From Actinomycetota bacterium (lineage in GTDB: Bacteria > Actinomycetota > Actinomycetes > Nanopelagicales > Nanopelagicaceae), in contig WLPB01000028.1 of the NCBI GenBank assembly GCA_009698975.1, positions 1-9,445 of the forward strand: a DNA stretch of 9,445 nt, given 5' to 3'. Positions 6,869 to 9,445 of the stretch are shown here, in pieces (position 1 is the first letter of the stretch; each line of letters starts with the position of its first letter). Below the pieces are notes generated by a model. That model saw nothing but the letters and a program-made list of their open reading frames with translations. It had not been told where the DNA came from and made no database searches. The position numbers were made by a program, and so were the translations under genes.

Positions 6869-7318
6869 ATGCAGAATAACGAGGAATTAATGGCGCTTGC
6901 CCTCGATGTTGCTCGCAATACATCGCTCACCGGAGATGTTCCGGTAGGCGCGATTGTCATCACAAGCGAAGGTGTTGTGATTGGCAGAGGCTCCAATGAA
7001 CGCGAGGCAAATGATGACCCGACTGCTCATGCAGAAATAGTTGCTATTCGTGCAGCAGCAGCGCGATTGCAGAAGCCTCGTCTCGACGGTTGCACGCTCA
7101 TCGTCACGCTCGAGCCATGCGCGATGTGTGCAGGTGCGATTGCTCAATCACGAATCTCTCATGTGATCTTTGGTGCGTGGGATAAGAAAGCGGGCGCTGT
7201 TGGTTCTGTGTGGGATGTTTTGCGCGACCCTCGTTCAATTTTTAAAGTCGAAGTTACATCCGGCGTTCTTGAAGAAGAGTGCGCAGAAATCCTGACTGAC
7301 TTCTTTAAAGATAAATAA
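6869..7318 (+). CDS. tadA: tRNA-specific adenosine deaminase (A34 to inosine)
   Basis: A cytoplasmic zinc enzyme of 149 residues that deaminates the wobble adenosine of tRNA-Arg(ACG) to inosine; the gene is essential in most bacteria. The deaminase core is complete: DVPVGAIV (23-30), GRGSN with N43, zinc ligand and proton-shuttle pair H54/E56 in TAHAEI, zinc cysteines C84 and C87 in EPCAMC, then [13 protein letters not shown] (101-113). The usual Asn-His in the family's NHR-VE stretch is replaced by Ile-Phe (residues 124-125). The ATG at 6869 fits a leaderless start. ATG 6890, preceded by GAGGA with only four bases of spacing, would remove seven residues and is possible. The close relative, free cytosine or guanine deaminase, is less likely given the TadA-type C-terminal half. 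It is divergent from upp. Confidence 0.92.
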   Translation: MQNNEELMALALDVARNTSLTGDVPVGAIVITSEGVVIGRGSNEREANDDPTAHAEIVAIRAAAARLQKPRLDGCTLIVTLEPCAMCAGAIAQSRISHVIFGAWDKKAGAVGSVWDVLRDPRSIFKVEVTSGVLEEECAEILTDFFKDK

Positions 7319-7322
7319 GAAG

Positions 7323-9445
7323 TTAGATAACCAACTCATATGAAGGGTTGAGAATAACGAGAGTGCCATCTTCTTCTCCGACCATTCCTTCGGCGCGGAT
7401 ATCCATACCAACTTCTAGTCCTGCAATTTCGCGTCGGCCTAAGAAGTTCAAAGTTATTCCACCGGTTTCATCCCATACCTCAACCTGAAGAGTGGGAGCG
7501 CTACCGCGAGGTGCAGTGGAGAGCGCAGTTACACGACCTTGTACATGTGCGCGCTTGCGCCATTGGACCTCACCAATTGGAGTGATGTTCTCGGCATAGT
7601 GGCTGATGGGTGTAAATGGCATATCGGCGCGCGCTGCAGGTACTGCAACTGGCTTAGCAACTGATGCAACCTTTACTGGAGTGTTAATCGGCTGAACCAC
7701 AGAGGCGCCGGATGTGATGCTATTGACGTCAAAAGGAATAATTGTTGCAACAACTCTTTTGAGTTGTGAGATGGGTGCAGCAATTGCTTCAGCGGTCTGA
7801 TCATGGAGTAAACGTCCCAAGAATCGTGAATATGAACGGCGTGGAAGCAACAGCGTCAGCTCTACATCTGGCTTCTCTGTCTTTCGAATTGCATAATCCA
7901 CTGCTGAGTTTGCGATTCGTCGATCAGGACAATCAATGAGCTCAAGCCGTACATCTTCAAGTGCCTCAGATGCCGCCCATGCTTCTTGAATTTCCTCTGC
8001 ATGGCGATCATCGATTACAAAGTGAACTGCTTGAATTTTGTGTGGTTTAAGGCTTCGCGCATAACGAACAGCTCCGACTGTTGCAAGGTCAACGTTATCC
8101 ACCAAAATTGTTACATCATGGCGAGCGATTGAAGTTGCACGCTCTTGGCTTTCTTTGACCTGAAGCGCTTCTTGCTCGCGGACATATTGGCGGCGGAAGC
8201 GCAGCAATAGCATCACCATAAGAGGGGCAGTAATAAGCACCAACCATGCGCCTTGAGTAAATTTCACGACCGAAAAAATCAAAACGATGATGAGCGAAAT
8301 TCCGCCGGCAGCGCTATTAATTGCAACCTTCCAACGCCATTGCTCTGGTCGAGTGCGCAAAGCGTGTCGCGTCATTCCAAAGCCAGCGAGGGTGAAGCCG
8401 GTGAATACACCAAGTGCGTAGAAGGCAACCAAATGCTCGACAGATCCAGCGGTAATAAAGACTAAGAAAAGTCCGCTGCCGGATAGAAGCAAGATTCCAT
8501 TTGAAAAAGCTAAACGATGTCCACGCTTGGTGAGCTGACGGGGAAGATATCCGTCACTCGCAACGAAATTAACCAGTAATGGGAAGGCGCTATATGTCGT
8601 ATTGGCTCCAGCGAAGAGAATAAGCATTGTCGCTAGCTGCACCAAGATGAACATCACTGCCCCAAAAGCACCTTCACCAACTGCAGCTTTCGCAATTTGT
8701 GAAATTACAGTTGGTGCACCGGACTCGTAAGGAACAGCATGAACATGGCTGGCAAACCAAGATACTCCAAGTACCAAAGTACCAAGGATGCAACTCATAA
8801 TTACCAAAGTGCGCTTTGCATTGACATGTTCAGGAGTCTTAAAGAGCGCTACACCATCAGATATTGCTTCGAGGCCTGTAAGTGAAGATCCACCATTTGC
8901 AAATGCGCGAAGAAGAATAAAAATAGATGCTGCTGTGAGCAGCCCTTGTGCTTCACCAATTTCTACAGCCCCTGGAGCATATGGGTCAAGCATGGGCAGA
9001 GTGCCGTTAGCTAAACGCCACATTCCCATTCCGAAAACAATGAGCATGCAGCCTACGAAGAAATAGGTAGGCATCGCAAAGGCTTTACCTGCCTCTTTAA
9101 CTCCACGTAAATTTCCAAAAGTCAGAAAGATAATGACAGCAACAATCATATGCATCTTCCACGGAGCTAGCCCTGGAAATGTTGAGATGATGGCGGCGAC
9201 ACCAGCGGCTGATTGAATCGCTACTGTCACTATGTAATCGAGCATCAAAGCAACTGCGGCGATTTGTGCTACTACCGGCCCGAAGTTATCTCGCGAAACA
9301 ATGTATGCACCACCGGTTTTGGTATATACCTCGATCACATTTCGGTAGGAGAGAGTAATAAGAATCAGAATGCCGATAACAACTGCAGTCATCGGCATGA
9401 TGATGCCAAATGCTGCCAAGCCAAAGGCGGGAAGTAGTGCAATCA
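7323..9445 (-). CDS. APC-superfamily permease fused to C-terminal OB-fold domain (5' end outside window)
   Basis: The frame is open through base 9445, so the start is missing. By comparison with relatives, perhaps 60 N-terminal residues are outside. The visible part is about 706 residues. About eleven hydrophobic segments span 9445 to roughly 8200, with the family block LSYRNVIEVYTKTGGAYIVS near 9357-9298 and an N-G-S-T-G-E-A-I-D stretch near 8897-8852. A soluble tail follows (about 8120-7725) that resembles the universal-stress-like tail of actinobacterial APC permeases, ending in the typical IIPFDV. Next come a Pro/Ala/Val-rich linker (7596-7724) and an OB-fold domain (7326-7595). Closest in kind is the Mycobacterium Rv2690c family (recalled), annotated as amino-acid transport without a proven substrate. 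A TTG at 9419 sits mid-frame in a membrane segment and is not the real start. Confidence 0.9.
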   Translation of the reverse strand, partial: IALLPAFGLAAFGIIMPMTAVVIGILILITLSYRNVIEVYTKTGGAYIVSRDNFGPVVAQIAAVALMLDYIVTVAIQSAAGVAAIISTFPGLAPWKMHMIVAVIIFLTFGNLRGVKEAGKAFAMPTYFFVGCMLIVFGMGMWRLANGTLPMLDPYAPGAVEIGEAQGLLTAASIFILLRAFANGGSSLTGLEAISDGVALFKTPEHVNAKRTLVIMSCILGTLVLGVSWFASHVHAVPYESGAPTVISQIAKAAVGEGAFGAVMFILVQLATMLILFAGANTTYSAFPLLVNFVASDGYLPRQLTKRGHRLAFSNGILLLSGSGLFLVFITAGSVEHLVAFYALGVFTGFTLAGFGMTRHALRTRPEQWRWKVAINSAAGGISLIIVLIFSVVKFTQGAWLVLITAPLMVMLLLRFRRQYVREQEALQVKESQERATSIARHDVTILVDNVDLATVGAVRYARSLKPHKIQAVHFVIDDRHAEEIQEAWAASEALEDVRLELIDCPDRRIANSAVDYAIRKTEKPDVELTLLLPRRSYSRFLGRLLHDQTAEAIAAPISQLKRVVATIIPFDVNSITSGASVVQPINTPVKVASVAKPVAVPAARADMPFTPISHYAENITPIGEVQWRKRAHVQGRVTALSTAPRGSAPTLQVEVWDETGGITLNFLGRREIAGLEVGMDIRAEGMVGEEDGTLVILNPSYELVI
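7326..7595 (-). other. OB-fold domain at the permease C-terminus
   Basis: About 90 residues beginning ITPIGEVQWRKRAHVQGRV, then a VEVWDETGGITLNFLGRR strand pair, IAGLEVGMDIRAEG and a final LVILNPSYEL. The order and spacing match the small stand-alone actinobacterial OB-fold proteins (Rv2694c-like, recalled as TRIGE-x-VTVTGTL, VVWLGRR, GIEPG, NPKYEL). In those genomes, from memory, the stand-alone gene lies a few genes from the permease. Here it is in the same open frame with no stop or start between. Confidence 0.8.

Noticed and set aside
6840..6923. N-terminal extension of upp to an upstream in-frame ATG at 6923.
   Set aside because: The extra 28 residues do not match the family, whose proteins begin at the [10 protein letters not shown] position, and the extension would overlap tadA coding sequence.
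9417..9419. TTG at 9419 as the start of the permease.
   Set aside because: The frame stays open and hydrophobic up to base 9445 and family members have more sequence upstream, so the gene is simply cut by the window edge.
1..9445. Searched for a novel defence, mobile or RNA-based system (repeats, arrays, transposase, tRNA/rRNA, riboswitch).
   Set aside because: Nearly all bases are in recognisable housekeeping genes and the four gaps total 61 bp, leaving no room for an unannotated element of any size.

Overview
The window looks like housekeeping chromosome from a low-to-mid GC, streamlined actinobacterium. A freshwater acI-type lineage (Nanopelagicales, 'Candidatus Planktophila'-like) is my best guess. 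The grounds are actinobacterial protein families: an APC permease with a cytoplasmic tail followed by an actinobacterial OB-fold domain, an ACT-fused malic enzyme and a Uup-like ABC-F ATPase. Coding is also extremely tight, with only 61 non-coding bases in four gaps (24, 4, 29 and 4 bp), and neighbouring genes repeatedly overlap. The taxonomic placement is inference; there is no rRNA or other marker here.

Layout. Positions 1-1514 (minus): kynureninase (kynU), then the first 81 codons of tryptophan 2,3-dioxygenase (kynA, cut by the window edge), joined by an ATGA overlap. This is a tryptophan-catabolism unit. Positions 1539-4266 (plus): an ABC-F ATPase followed 4 bp later by a DMT/YdcZ-type membrane transporter. 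Positions 4214-6839 (minus): upp (uracil phosphoribosyltransferase), NAD-type malic enzyme with an N-terminal ACT domain, and a DedA membrane protein, linked by TAATG and ATGA overlaps. The last gene runs 53 bp into the 3' end of the YdcZ gene. Positions 6869-7318 (plus): tadA, the tRNA adenosine deaminase, divergent from upp. Positions 7323-9445 (minus): a large APC-family permease whose 5' end lies outside the window and whose C-terminus carries an OB-fold domain.

Regulation and expression. Both divergent gaps are too short for normal leaders. Each of the four genes reading out of them has a TAnnnT -10-like hexamer 6-8 nt before its start codon and no usable Shine-Dalgarno at normal spacing, which suggests leaderless transcripts. 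Internal operon genes instead rely on stop/start overlaps or, in two cases, a recognisable Shine-Dalgarno. No intrinsic terminator is visible at either convergent junction. I see no RNA genes, insertion sequences, CRISPR arrays, phage genes or defence systems.

The most notable item is the permease/OB-fold fusion. In other actinobacteria, as I recall, these are separate proteins encoded near each other. The rest is ordinary metabolism and RNA modification, with a few points worth checking.
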